Of a DNA stretch of 64,000 nt, positions 16,662 to 25,493 are shown piece by piece. Each line of letters starts with the position of its first letter. The first letter of the stretch is position 1. The stretch is taken from contig JAWARJ010000001.1 in the NCBI GenBank assembly GCA_038893495.1, forward strand, positions 620,001-684,000. Reading direction: 5' to 3'. The stretch is from Thermoproteus sp. (GTDB lineage Archaea; Thermoproteota; Thermoprotei; Thermoproteales; Thermoproteaceae). A model generated the notes under the pieces. It was not told the DNA's origin. It searched no databases and was given only the letters and a program-made list of their open reading frames with translations. The translations under genes were made by a program, and so were the position numbers.

Positions 16662-17768
16662 GTGGAGGGGCCAAACTACAAGCTAATAGCGGCGCTCGGC
16701 CTTACGTCTCTCTTCGCCGACTGGCTCTACGAGGGGGCTAGGGCCGCCTTGCCTCAATACCTGAAGGCCCTCGGCGCTTCGGCGCTGGCGGTGGGCTTGA
16801 TATTCGGGGTGGGCGACTCCTTGGGTTACCTCTTGAGGTTCGCCACAGGCCCCCTCGCGGATAGGCGGGGAGGCTACTGGGCCGAGACCTTCGCGGGCTA
16901 CGCGCTACAGGTCTTGGCTATAGCGGGGCTCGCCTTCGCGCCGTGGCTCTACGCCGCCGTGGCCCTAGTCATGTTGGAGCGGGCCAGTAAGGCCTTGCGG
17001 ACGCCCGCCAGAGACGCCATCATTTCGGCGGCCGGAGGCCGGAGGCAGAGCTTCGCCTTCGGGCTACACGCATCTCTGGACCAAATAGGCGCCGTGGCGG
17101 GCTCGCTCACCGCGTTGGCCCTCCTGGCGGCCGGAGCCACATATAGGTCGTTGTTCCTCCTTCTGGCGGCCCCCGGCGTCGCCGCGCTGGCCGCCCTGTC
17201 GTTCGCATATAGGCTTGGAGTCAGGCCGCGCCGTAGGGAGGGAGGAGGGGGAACCTCAATATCGCGTGCGCTCCTCCTCTTCGCCATATCTCAATTTCTC
17301 TTCGGCGCGTCTTTGATGCATATAAGCCTCGAGATGTACGAACTGCCAGGAGCCGCGTGGATGGGCTCTGCGATATATCTGGCGGCCATGGCCTTCGAGA
17401 TCCCGGCATCTCTTGCCTGGGGGAGACTCTACGAGGGGGCCAGATCCGCCTTATATCTAGGCCCGGTCGCCGCGGCGCTGGCCACATACGTCTTTTCGCA
17501 CGGTAGCTTCGCGGCCGGAGTTCTGGGGGCCTTCCTCTACTCGGCCGCTACCTCCTACGCCGATATAGTCGCCAAGGCCAGAGCTGTGGAGCTCGGCAGG
17601 ATGGGGAGGGCCACAGCGCTCGGCGTCGTGAACGCCGCCTTCGGGCTCGGCTATCTAGCCAGCGGGGCGGTTTACGGATACCTAATAGAGACAGGCCTCA
17701 TGTGGGTGTCGCCGGCCGTCTCGGCGGCTCTGGCGGCCGCCTCCATAGCCCTAATGAGGCTGGCCTAA
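16662..17768 (+). CDS. MFS transporter
   Basis: A 368-aa membrane protein with about 11-12 helices. The loop between helices 2 and 3 carries FATGPLADRRGGYW (about residues 60-73), the MFS motif A region (G-x3-D-R-x-G). The cytoplasmic linker in the middle is short (about 185-200). Substrate is unknown; drug or metabolite efflux is as likely as uptake. Start is GTG at 16662. The last 18 bases overlap the convergent gene at 17751. Confidence 0.85.
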   Translation: MEGPNYKLIAALGLTSLFADWLYEGARAALPQYLKALGASALAVGLIFGVGDSLGYLLRFATGPLADRRGGYWAETFAGYALQVLAIAGLAFAPWLYAAVALVMLERASKALRTPARDAIISAAGGRRQSFAFGLHASLDQIGAVAGSLTALALLAAGATYRSLFLLLAAPGVAALAALSFAYRLGVRPRRREGGGGTSISRALLLFAISQFLFGASLMHISLEMYELPGAAWMGSAIYLAAMAFEIPASLAWGRLYEGARSALYLGPVAAALATYVFSHGSFAAGVLGAFLYSAATSYADIVAKARAVELGRMGRATALGVVNAAFGLGYLASGAVYGYLIETGLMWVSPAVSAALAAASIALMRLA

Positions 17769-18026
17769 GGCCCTATAGACCCCCTCCTCAACTCTGACAA
17801 ATCTGTAGGTCCCCCTCTCGGTGCTGACGACGACCTCTCTAGGCCACCTAGAGGCGTCGACTTCCACTCGCGATGCGCCGGCCCTCTTCAAGAGGTCTGC
17901 GAAGAGGCTTACGTCTAGGTCCTCGGGAACGAGGAAGGCGAAGCCGTCCACACCTCTGGCCAGAAGGGAAGCCGCCTCGGCCCTATCGCCCTCTTCAGTT
18001 ATGTCGTATATCGGCCTGGGCTCCAT
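17751..18026 (-). CDS. Hypothetical protein, 91 aa
   Basis: A small acidic soluble protein, not recognised. It shows an alternating helix/strand pattern (AEAASLLARGVDGFAFLVPE, then DLLKRAGASRVEVDA, then VVVSTERGTYRFVRVEEGVYRAL). The ATG at 18026 is chosen over the open frame to 18065 because a TATA-like attaaatta (about 18043-18051) is 17-25 bases upstream. Its 3' end overlaps the MFS gene by 18 bases on the opposite strand. Confidence 0.6.
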   Translation of the reverse strand: MEPRPIYDITEEGDRAEAASLLARGVDGFAFLVPEDLDVSLFADLLKRAGASRVEVDASRWPREVVVSTERGTYRFVRVEEGVYRALGQPH

Positions 18027-18094
18027 GTGCGCGATACGGCAATAATTTAATAGTATTACGCCCAACCCTAAATAGGCCAGTCCCCAACCGACAT

Positions 18095-18235
18095 ATGGCC
18101 AGAAGGCTCTGCCCCAACTGCAAGAAGGCAGTGGAGGAGGAAGTCGTCAGGGAGGGGCCCCTCGTGATTAAACGTTGTCCCTACTGCGGCCACATATTCG
18201 CCAAATATCAAGTCAAAAACGCAACTGCGAGATGA
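18095..18235 (+). CDS. Tiny zinc-ribbon protein, 46 aa
   Basis: A 46-aa protein with two Cys pairs, CPNCKK (residues 6-11) and CPYCGH (about 28-33), forming one zinc ribbon, with a basic tail. Such proteins often bind nucleic acid or a larger partner. A TATA-like accctaaatagg lies about 22-30 bases before the ATG. Its stop overlaps the ATG of the BtpA-like gene by four bases, so the two are coupled. Confidence 0.8.
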   Translation: MARRLCPNCKKAVEEEVVREGPLVIKRCPYCGHIFAKYQVKNATAR

Positions 18236-19002
18236 GCCTCCCGAGGATAATAGGCGTCGTCCACCTGCCGCCTCTCCCCGGCTCGCCGAAATATAAAGGC
18301 GACTTCGAGGCGGCCGTCAAATTCGCCGTGGAGAACGCCAAGGCCCTAGAGGAGGCCGGATTCGACGGAGTCATCTTCGAGAACTTCAACGACGCGCCCT
18401 ACAAGCCGCGGGTGAAAGAGCCAGAGGCCGTGGCGGCTATGGCCGTGATAGTTAGAGAGGCCAGACGGGCCCTGTCGATACAGGTCGGGGCGAATATACT
18501 ACGTAATTCGGCCCCCGAGGCGGCCGCCGTAGTGGCGGTGGCCGGAGGCTCCTTCATAAGGGCCAACGCGCTCTGCGAGGTCGTATCGGCGCCCGAGGGC
18601 CTGTTGGAGCCCGTCGCGAGGGAGGTGGCGGAAATCTTGGCGAGGCTTAAAGCCGACATCAAGGTCCTGGCGGACGTATACGTGAAGCACGGATGGCCCC
18701 TACACGAGAGGCCTCTCGGCGAGGTCGCGGCGGACTGCGCCGAGAGGGGAGGCGCCTCTGCCTTAATCGTGACGGGGGCCAGGACCGGCTCCCCGCCGGA
18801 CCCCAGCCTTATAGCCGAGGCCTCGCGGTCCGGGCTTCCGGTCTACGTGGGGAGCGGCACGAGGCCGGACAACCTGGAGGCGTTTAGGGGGGCCTACGGC
18901 TACATAGTGGGGACCTACCTAAAGAGGCCGGACGGCTCTATTGACCCGGAGAGGGCTAGGGCCTACGCCTCGGCAGCTAGGCGCGCGCTGGGAGGTCACT
19001 AA
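18232..19002 (+). CDS. BtpA/SgcQ family TIM-barrel protein
   Basis: A 256-aa predicted TIM barrel. Family features are the N-terminal IIGVVHLPPLPGSPKY, EEAGFDGVIFENFNDAP (about residues 39-55), VGANILRNS, and near the C-terminus LPVYVGSGTRPDN. BtpA was first linked to photosystem I biogenesis in cyanobacteria, but archaeal members have no known reaction. The ATG at 18232 overlaps the zinc-ribbon stop; the longer frame to 18175 lies inside that gene and is not used. Confidence 0.88.
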   Translation: MSLPRIIGVVHLPPLPGSPKYKGDFEAAVKFAVENAKALEEAGFDGVIFENFNDAPYKPRVKEPEAVAAMAVIVREARRALSIQVGANILRNSAPEAAAVVAVAGGSFIRANALCEVVSAPEGLLEPVAREVAEILARLKADIKVLADVYVKHGWPLHERPLGEVAADCAERGGASALIVTGARTGSPPDPSLIAEASRSGLPVYVGSGTRPDNLEAFRGAYGYIVGTYLKRPDGSIDPERARAYASAARRALGGH

Positions 19003-19077
19003 AAGTTTCTACGTACTCGGAGGAAATACCTTTTATCTCACCTGAGGGTCTTATATACCCGTATACTTCCCGTATAC

Positions 19078-19275
19078 ATGTTCCGGATCTTCATCGACGG
19101 GAGGACTTGGAGGGTGTTGATAAGCGGGAAGGAGGAGGACCTAGACCTTCTAGACGAAGGCTGGGAGCTCGCCGGAGAATATAAGGATTGGGCCTCGGCC
19201 TATAGGGTCGCCTTGAGGCTTGCAGACGCCCACGATATGGTGCTTGAGTGGTACGTAGAGGAGGCCAACGCCTAG
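19078..19275 (+). CDS. Hypothetical protein, 65 aa
   Basis: A small acidic protein, not recognised. Residues 1-20 predict two strands (FRIFIDGRTWRVLISG) and residues 35-60 a helix. A TATA-like cttatatac (about 19049-19057) lies about 22 bases before the ATG, which supports a real gene. Confidence 0.6.
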   Translation: MFRIFIDGRTWRVLISGKEEDLDLLDEGWELAGEYKDWASAYRVALRLADAHDMVLEWYVEEANA

Positions 19276-19339
19276 ACGACAACCCCCGTTTTTGGACGGC
19301 CCCGAGGGGCCGGCTATTATAAAACCGGCCGGTGTGCGA

Positions 19340-20794
19340 CTAGAGTTTGAACCGCACGGCGGCTCTATCTATCGCTTCGAATATCGTGGGGTGGGCGTGT
19401 GGGAGCAGGGCTAGGTCTTTTATTCTGGCGTTTACCGCCACCGCCAGCGCTATTTCGTTTATTATCATAGAGGCCGCCTCGCCGTAGATCACGCCGCCGA
19501 TTACCCTCTGGCTCTCCCTCTCCACTAATATCTTGACGAAGCCTTCCCTCACCCCCACTATTTGGGCGTATGCGTCGTCTGCGAGGGGATACCGCACAGC
19601 CACGTAGTTTATGCCTCTGGCCCTAGCCGCCTCCTCGCTCAGGCCGACCATGGCAGCCTCCGGCTCTGTGAAGAGGGTCAGAGGTATTGCGTTGAAGTTA
19701 ACCTCGTATATGGGGGCCCCGTGGAGTATATTCCACGCAGCCACTACGGACTCCTTGACGGCCGAGTGGTACAGCATGTATTTGCCCAAGACGTCCCCCG
19801 CCGCGTAGACGTTGGGGAGCTTGGTCGCCATAGAGGAGTCAACTTCGACATGTCCTCTCTCCACTACGCCAAGCCTCTCGAGACCCGCCACATATGGCCT
19901 CCGCCCTACGGCCATTACGACCTCGGCGCCCTTGACGTAGCCCCTACTGCCGTCGGGCCTCTCGTAGACTACAATCTTCTCGCCGCTCTCCTCCTTAATC
20001 TCCACAACCTTAGAATTCGTGAGGATCTCCACGCCTCTGGACCTCAACTTCTCCTCTATTTGCGACACCACGTCTTGATCCCACCCGCCGAGTATCCTCG
20101 GCAACATCTCGACTACCGTCGCCTTGACGCCCATAGCCCCCAGGACGGACGCCACCTCAACCCCGATATAGCCGCCCCCGATGACCACCACCTCGCGGGG
20201 GACCTTCCTGTAGCCCGTCTTGTAGCCGAAAAGCTCCTGGCTACCTATCGCCAACTCGGCGCCGGGTACCGGAATCCTTATGGGCTCGGAGCCCGTAGCC
20301 AACAGTAGGTACTTCCCCTCGACCTCCTTCTCCCAAGAGCCGTCAACGGATTTAACCCTCACCTTATGTCCGTCGACTATCTCAGCGACCCCCTTGACGA
20401 ATTCGAGATTTTCGTGTTCTTTTATCTCCCGTATATGTTGTAGGTACCTTATGTACTGCACCTCGTCCTTATGGCTGATCAGGTCCTCCCACAAGAGCCT
20501 CACCTGGTCTATGGTGTTGTTGCCGACTTCCCTCATGAGGCCTCTGAGCCTCTCGGCGAGGTAGACCATAATCGCCACAGACTTGGAGGGTATACAGCCC
20601 TCGTAGAGGCAGTTGCCTCCCAGATTTCCCTTATCGTCTACCAGCAGGACCTTACGGCCGCCCTTGCTTAACTCAAAGGCTCCGTGGTAGCCTCCTCCGC
20701 CGCCCCCCACAACAACTACGTCGTACCTGTCGGCCCTAGGCGGGTCTTCAAATTCGGGGTCAGTTGGGGGGAAGGTGGGATATTTCCCCAACAT
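19340..20794 (-). CDS. lpd: Dihydrolipoamide dehydrogenase-like flavoprotein
   Basis: A 484-aa class I pyridine nucleotide-disulfide oxidoreductase. The FAD motif is VVVVGGGGGG (residues 26-35), the redox-active pair C62/C67 lies in GGNCLYEGCIPSK, and the NAD motif is VVIGGGYIGVE (about 203-213). A C-terminal HAHPTIFE carries the His/Glu base pair of the family. It oxidises protein-bound dihydrolipoamide with NAD; no 2-oxoacid dehydrogenase genes lie nearby, so another disulfide substrate is possible. A TATA-like ttttaatac (about 20815-20823) sits upstream of the ATG. Confidence 0.88.
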   Translation of the reverse strand: MLGKYPTFPPTDPEFEDPPRADRYDVVVVGGGGGGYHGAFELSKGGRKVLLVDDKGNLGGNCLYEGCIPSKSVAIMVYLAERLRGLMREVGNNTIDQVRLLWEDLISHKDEVQYIRYLQHIREIKEHENLEFVKGVAEIVDGHKVRVKSVDGSWEKEVEGKYLLLATGSEPIRIPVPGAELAIGSQELFGYKTGYRKVPREVVVIGGGYIGVEVASVLGAMGVKATVVEMLPRILGGWDQDVVSQIEEKLRSRGVEILTNSKVVEIKEESGEKIVVYERPDGSRGYVKGAEVVMAVGRRPYVAGLERLGVVERGHVEVDSSMATKLPNVYAAGDVLGKYMLYHSAVKESVVAAWNILHGAPIYEVNFNAIPLTLFTEPEAAMVGLSEEAARARGINYVAVRYPLADDAYAQIVGVREGFVKILVERESQRVIGGVIYGEAASMIINEIALAVAVNARIKDLALLPHAHPTIFEAIDRAAVRFKL

Positions 20795-20894
20795 ATTAGG
20801 AAAGGAAAAAATCGTATTAAAATGTTAATTATAGTCAAATTTTTGACAGACAACAGGAGGGCGATCTATTTATAGGGGAGATATATCGCCCCCC
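20795..20894. promoter_or_regulatory. Divergent promoter region, lpd / Rieske protein
   Basis: A 100-base AT-rich gap with a minus-strand TATA-like box at about 20815-20823 and a plus-strand ctatttatagg (20867-20877) about 20 bases before the Rieske gene. Confidence 0.5.
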
Positions 20895-21230
20895 ATGAAG
20901 GTAAGAATACTCGCAAAGGTCTTCGAGGAGAGGGACCACATAGTCGTGTGGTTCAAGGGGAGGCCGGTCCTAGTCGTCAAGAGGCCGGAGGGGCTTTACG
21001 CCATAGACGCGGTCTGCGCCCACATGGGCTGCGCCTTGCTCACAGAAGTCGAGGGGTACTACGCCGTATGTCCGGCGCATAAGGCTAAATACGACATAAG
21101 GACCGGCGAGATGGTAGAAAAGCCTGTGGTGAGGCCCGAAGTGCCCTGTGAGTTTGAAGACGTGAAGCCGCCTCTCAAGACCTATAAGGTCAAGATCTCT
21201 GAGGACGGCTTTTTGGACATAGATTTTTAG
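20895..21230 (+). CDS. Rieske [2Fe-2S] ferredoxin-like protein
   Basis: A 111-aa soluble protein. Cluster ligands are C41 and H43 (CAHMGC) and C59 and H62 (CPAH), the two-Cys two-His set of Rieske proteins. There is no transmembrane segment, so it is a soluble electron carrier like the small-subunit nitrite-reductase or dioxygenase ferredoxins. Divergent from the lipoamide dehydrogenase gene; a joint redox role is possible. The SWIM gene follows 15 bases later. Confidence 0.92.
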   Translation: MKVRILAKVFEERDHIVVWFKGRPVLVVKRPEGLYAIDAVCAHMGCALLTEVEGYYAVCPAHKAKYDIRTGEMVEKPVVRPEVPCEFEDVKPPLKTYKVKISEDGFLDIDF

Positions 21231-21245
21231 GGGAAACACAATATA

Positions 21246-21755
21246 GTGGGGGCGGACCCCCTCGAGGCGCTCAGGAGGAAATTCCCCAATAAGCCCAGGA
21301 GCTGGCTCAAAAGAGCACTGGCTAGGGTCGGCGACGTGTCGGAGGGGCCTGGCTACTATGTCGTGAGGGGCAGGTCGGACCTCGGCGATAAGTACCCGCA
21401 GTACCACGTCTGGTGGTCTGAAGCCGAGAGGCGTTGGGTCTGTACCTGCTACCTCACCGAGTGGGGTAGCAAAAGGGCTAGGGACATATGTACCCACGTG
21501 GCCGCCGTACTGTTCTACCGCGAATACGGGGCGGCGGGCGCCGGCAAGCGCTACGTGGCCACGATGGTCGTCGAGTGTCCCCAGAGGCCTTCCGCAAACG
21601 GCGAGGTCTTCGCGAAGCTTGTGGCGGGCGGCAAGATCACGGACTACCAAAAGCCCAAGTGGCGCGTCGCAGTGGTGTCCAGCAACCGCTTGGAGGTCGA
21701 GGCAAACGAGGCCTACATAATCGCCAAGGAGTTCGTCTCGGCGCAAGCGATATAA
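21246..21755 (+). CDS. SWIM zinc-finger protein
   Basis: A 169-aa protein. The SWIM motif C-x-C...C-x-H is C66, C68, C82, H84 (WVCTCYLTEW...ICTHVAAV). SWIM domains bind DNA or protein; in archaea stand-alone forms are linked by family knowledge to recombination and repair in some cases. Start is GTG at 21246, 15 bases after the Rieske gene, with a TATA-like gatttttagg overlapping that gene's end. Confidence 0.85.
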   Translation: MGADPLEALRRKFPNKPRSWLKRALARVGDVSEGPGYYVVRGRSDLGDKYPQYHVWWSEAERRWVCTCYLTEWGSKRARDICTHVAAVLFYREYGAAGAGKRYVATMVVECPQRPSANGEVFAKLVAGGKITDYQKPKWRVAVVSSNRLEVEANEAYIIAKEFVSAQAI

Positions 21756-21775
21756 AACAGCGCCTGGACGCCGGT

Positions 21776-22486
21776 ATGTGCATCTCCGCCCGCGGCCTTA
21801 AGAAGCGTTACGGCGACGTGGTGGCGCTCGACGGGGTCTCTTTTGATGTGGAGTGTGGCGGGGCGGCGGCGCTTCTGGGGCCCAACGGAGCGGGGAAGTC
21901 CACTACTCTCCGCATTCTGGCGGGCCTTCTGAGGCCGGACGCGGGGGAGGCTCGGCTCTGCGGCTACGACGTGCAGAGACAGCCGAGAGAGGCCAAGAGC
22001 TGTATGGGCTATCTGCCCGAAGACGCTTCGCCGTTTTTGAACCTCACAGTGCGGGAAAATTTGGAGTACGTGGCGGCGTTGAGGGGTCTGGATGACTCCG
22101 CCGTCGACGAGGCCTTGAAGCTCCTCGGCCTTGAGGATCTCGCCGACCGTTCCGCCGGGTCGCTGTCCCGCGGGAATAGACAGAGGCTCGCCATAGCCTT
22201 GGCCATAATGCACAAGCCCAAGGTGCTACTCCTAGACGAACCGCTGAACTACCTCGACATACCGACACAGGAGGCCGTCATAAAGCTCTTCAGAGAGCTA
22301 AACGCCAGGGGCACCGCCATATTGGTGTCCACCCACATAATGGCTATAGCGGAGCGGCTGGCCGCGAGGGCTTTCGTGATAAACCGGGGCTCTATAGTCT
22401 GGAGCGGCTACATAAAGGAGCTCCAAGAGATGGCCGCGGGGGCAGGCGAGCGGATAGAAGAGGTTGTGGCGAAGCTCATGAGATGA
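21776..22486 (+). CDS. ABC transporter ATP-binding protein
   Basis: A 236-aa nucleotide-binding subunit: Walker A GPNGAGKST (about residues 35-43), Q-loop near GYLPED, signature SLSRGNRQRLAIALAI (SRGN in place of SGGQ), Walker B KVLLLDEP, and H-loop STHIM. The ATG at 21776 is chosen because the open frame upstream is only the shadow of the SWIM gene. A TATA-like gatataaaac (21749-21758) is about 20 bases before it. It overlaps the permease gene by four bases, giving a two-gene exporter. Confidence 0.93.
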   Translation: MCISARGLKKRYGDVVALDGVSFDVECGGAAALLGPNGAGKSTTLRILAGLLRPDAGEARLCGYDVQRQPREAKSCMGYLPEDASPFLNLTVRENLEYVAALRGLDDSAVDEALKLLGLEDLADRSAGSLSRGNRQRLAIALAIMHKPKVLLLDEPLNYLDIPTQEAVIKLFRELNARGTAILVSTHIMAIAERLAARAFVINRGSIVWSGYIKELQEMAAGAGERIEEVVAKLMR

Positions 22487-23943
22487 AGTTCTGGAAGGCC
22501 CTCCGCCTATATGTAAAGCAGATCTACAGCAAGTGGCTTCTAGCCGTAATGGCGTCTATAGTGCTCATGGATCTATCCGTAGTAGTCACCTCCCGTGGAG
22601 AGACCTATAGGGGCTACCTATTGACTACAACTACCTACTACGTACTCCTCCTACTCCTTCTGGAGTTAGTGTCTTCGCTCGCAATAACCAAGTCCGATAT
22701 CGACTTCACGTTCGCCACACCGGCCGATCCCCTTAAACTACATCTAATGAGGTCGGCGTCATTAGGCGTGTTCTACTTTTCGTTTCTCTTCGCGTCGACA
22801 TTTCCCGGCGTTAAGGCCGACGCGCCTCTCTACTTCCTAAATCTCCTCCTCACCTCCGCTTTCCTTTCGGCTGTCGCGGCTAACTCATTATTATATCCCC
22901 TACCGCGGAGGGCCCTCTACATAGTCCCTACAGCTACGATATTGGCTCTGGGCTTTTTAGAGCAGAGGTTCTCGCCGCTTTACGGCTTGGTGGACCCGAA
23001 CCCCCTCTATTCTGCCTACAACTCCGTCCTTCTGGCAGTAGCGCTCGCTACGACGCCCAGAAGGCGCGTGGAGGACCTCGCCACAAACGCCTACGGCGTG
23101 TTGGGAGAGCCTTTCGCCTTTAGGCGTGCGGGCAGGATACAAGGAGGCGGTCTCCCCAAAACTTTCTGGGGGGCCGTGTGGGCCACTTCCATCAATTCCG
23201 CCATGCCAGTCTCGATAAATACGCCGCAGGGGAGAGTAGTCTACATGCGGAGAGTCAATATGCTTAAAGTGTTGGTGCCGGCGTCTGCGGCGGGCGCCGT
23301 CGTGTATTACGTAGTTGCCTCTTACCTCCACGACATTACGGATCTGATTACAGCGTCGAGCCTCTCGTACTATCTGTTCTTCCTCGTCCTATTCATAGGC
23401 GCAGGCAGTACTCTACGTTTCGAGAGACTCTGGATAAGCCTTTCGGCAGATCCGGCGAGGTATATAAAATATAGGATGTTTGCCAGGACCGCAATTGCCG
23501 CAGCGGTCACGTCGCCTTGGATCGCCGCCTATGGGGCACAGAGCCTCTACTTCAAGCCCGCCGTATTTCTGGCTTTGGCCTTAATTGCTACAGTCCTGAT
23601 AATTCCGGCGGCCAGCTGGCTCTTGTCGGCAGTAGTGGAGATGCCGCAGATAAGAGAGTTGGGTGTGGAGATGAGGCCCATGAAGTTCGGCCTGCGCACC
23701 GCGTTACTTCCCAGCGTTATATTTCTGGCCCTATTGGCCCTCACGATGATGCCCTACGGCCTTTCGGTCGCGGCGATGTACCTCCAAGCCATTTCGGACT
23801 TGTTGACGCTCTTCGCGGCGATATATTCGGCGATGTTGCTGGCGGCCTCGGCGGCGTTCTTCTACTACGTCGTGGTCTCGCCTAGGGGGTTCGCTGTGTG
23901 GAGCTGGTTCATAAACGAGCTCTCGGAGAGGGGCTACGTCTAG
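22483..23943 (+). CDS. ABC transporter permease-like membrane protein
   Basis: A 486-aa protein with about 10-12 hydrophobic helices and no other domain. Its ATG overlaps the stop of the ATP-binding gene (ATGA), so it is the membrane partner. Sequence does not match a permease family I can name; substrate unknown. Its last four bases overlap a convergent gene. Confidence 0.8.
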   Translation: MKFWKALRLYVKQIYSKWLLAVMASIVLMDLSVVVTSRGETYRGYLLTTTTYYVLLLLLLELVSSLAITKSDIDFTFATPADPLKLHLMRSASLGVFYFSFLFASTFPGVKADAPLYFLNLLLTSAFLSAVAANSLLYPLPRRALYIVPTATILALGFLEQRFSPLYGLVDPNPLYSAYNSVLLAVALATTPRRRVEDLATNAYGVLGEPFAFRRAGRIQGGGLPKTFWGAVWATSINSAMPVSINTPQGRVVYMRRVNMLKVLVPASAAGAVVYYVVASYLHDITDLITASSLSYYLFFLVLFIGAGSTLRFERLWISLSADPARYIKYRMFARTAIAAAVTSPWIAAYGAQSLYFKPAVFLALALIATVLIIPAASWLLSAVVEMPQIRELGVEMRPMKFGLRTALLPSVIFLALLALTMMPYGLSVAAMYLQAISDLLTLFAAIYSAMLLAASAAFFYYVVVSPRGFAVWSWFINELSERGYV

Positions 23944-24470
23944 CGTCGAGCGTAGGCCTCCGCCTGCCTGTAGAGGTACTCCAGGTCTGTCTTGAGCTTG
24001 GCGAGGTTCTCGTCTATCTCTTTTATCTTGGGCTTTATCTCCTCCTCCCACACCCTCTTGACTCTCGGAGGGGCTCTCCTGGCCAACTGCGCCGACCTTA
24101 AGGCAGCGGAGATCTCGAGGGGCCTCAACTCCCAAGGCAACCTCTCAGCCTCGGCCCTCCTGGCATGTAGGAAGCGCTCCCCCAACTCCAACGCCTGTAG
24201 GTGGTGCGCAAATAGGTGGAGCAGAGTTGCCAAATCGGCCCTGTAGTTAATCTTGATGAGGCCTGGCTCGTAGAGGCCCAATATGCCCCTACAGGCCCCC
24301 TGTCCCCCTCCGCACTCGTCTAGGGGGTTCGCCACGACGACCACTCTGGGCTTCTGCACCCCCAGCTGTTCTGAGAATATCTCCATTATGCCCTCTGCGC
24401 TACTCTCTATATCGCCGAGGGGGCGGAGGACTAGCTCCTCGACGGACTTGAGGAGGGGGCCTAGCTCCAC
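23940..24470 (-). CDS. Zincin-like protein with altered HExxH
   Basis: A 176-aa protein. The helix LLHLFAHHLQ (about residues 85-94) and the downstream PWELRPLEISAALR (about 115-128) look like the HExxH...PWE-x-RP-x-E-x-x-A pattern of small archaeal and phage metallopeptidase-like proteins, but the Glu after the first His is Leu. It is probably not a peptidase, though metal could still bind. A charged coiled-coil tail (about 142-176) follows. Unknown function; convergent with the ABC permease gene. Confidence 0.6.
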   Translation of the reverse strand: MELGPLLKSVEELVLRPLGDIESSAEGIMEIFSEQLGVQKPRVVVVANPLDECGGGQGACRGILGLYEPGLIKINYRADLATLLHLFAHHLQALELGERFLHARRAEAERLPWELRPLEISAALRSAQLARRAPPRVKRVWEEEIKPKIKEIDENLAKLKTDLEYLYRQAEAYARR

Positions 24471-24488
24471 AACACATCATGCTTATTC

Positions 24489-25412
24489 CTATAAATCCTT
24501 TAGCTCCGCCTTGTGTCTCCTCCAGAACTCCCCGAGGGCTTGGAGGTGGTGTTGGGGCAGGGGCTTCCCGTCGCTGGCCTCTGCGTATTCCTCCAGCTCC
24601 TTGACGGAGGTAGCGGTCACTAGGACGGAAGTTATGGGGAAGGACAGGACGAACTTCAGGGCGTATTGGCCCAAGGTGAGGCCCAGCTCCCCCGCGAGGG
24701 GCGCTATCTCCTCCTCCACGAGCCTCCTGGCCCGCAGAAGCCACTCCCTCCTCCTAAGCGACCTGTGGTCGGACGGGGGAAACTCAGGCTTGAACCTATC
24801 AGTCAAGACCTCGCTGGCGTGGGGAACCCTCGCCAACAGCATACGGCCGGCGCCCATTTCGATCAGCTGGAGGCCGGGCTCCTGCTCCAAGATGTTGAAG
24901 ACGAACATTATGGAGTCGTAGCCGGCCCGCAAGGCGGCCTTGCCCTCTTCGTACACGTCGACCTCCGGCCCGAGCGCCGCCCCGACATAGCGGCCGTAGA
25001 GGCCCTTCAGCTTCAGACCGGCGCCGCCCGCGAGGACCTCCCTAGGCGCGTTGTGTATCTGCAAGAGGTCAGGCCTCCTCCCGAGCCTCTCGACGGACCT
25101 CCTCGCCGCCTCTAGGAGGTACCCCTCGTCGTACCTCCTCACAGGCCTCTCAGGGCTGGAGTAGAAGTCATAGCCAACCTTGGTGGCGATATATACATCC
25201 TCCCCCGCTAGAAGTCTCCCCAAAAGCCGCTCCGACTCGCCTCTGCCGTAGACGTCGGCCGTGTCGAAGAAATTGATGCCTAGGTCCAACGCCCTCTTCA
25301 CCAGCCTTTTTGCCTCCTCGTCGCTGAGCCTCCCGTACATGTCGCTCCCTACGACCCAAGCGCCGAAGCCTATTTCGGAGAGCTCCATATCGCCGTACCT
25401 CCTATATCGCAT
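24489..25412 (-). CDS. Aldo/keto reductase
   Basis: A 307-aa TIM-barrel NADPH oxidoreductase. The catalytic tetrad is visible: D50 and Y55 (FDTADVYG), K78 (ATKVG) and H120 (LLQIHN). The C-terminal NADP-binding stretch SVLVTATSVKELEE is present. The substrate is a carbonyl compound that cannot be named. The start is ATG, about 80 bases before the divergent nadM start. Confidence 0.92.
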   Translation of the reverse strand: MRYRRYGDMELSEIGFGAWVVGSDMYGRLSDEEAKRLVKRALDLGINFFDTADVYGRGESERLLGRLLAGEDVYIATKVGYDFYSSPERPVRRYDEGYLLEAARRSVERLGRRPDLLQIHNAPREVLAGGAGLKLKGLYGRYVGAALGPEVDVYEEGKAALRAGYDSIMFVFNILEQEPGLQLIEMGAGRMLLARVPHASEVLTDRFKPEFPPSDHRSLRRREWLLRARRLVEEEIAPLAGELGLTLGQYALKFVLSFPITSVLVTATSVKELEEYAEASDGKPLPQHHLQALGEFWRRHKAELKDL

Positions 25413-25493
25413 AGGCCTATCCGATTCCGTAAATATTTCTTTTTGGTATTAACTTCGAAGTCCATCTATAAATAGGGGGGCCCGCGCCTCGAC

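Noticed and set aside
21488-21775. N-terminal extension of the ABC ATP-binding protein
   Set aside because: The added 96 residues are the SWIM gene read in another frame; the ABC domain begins properly at the ATG at 21776.
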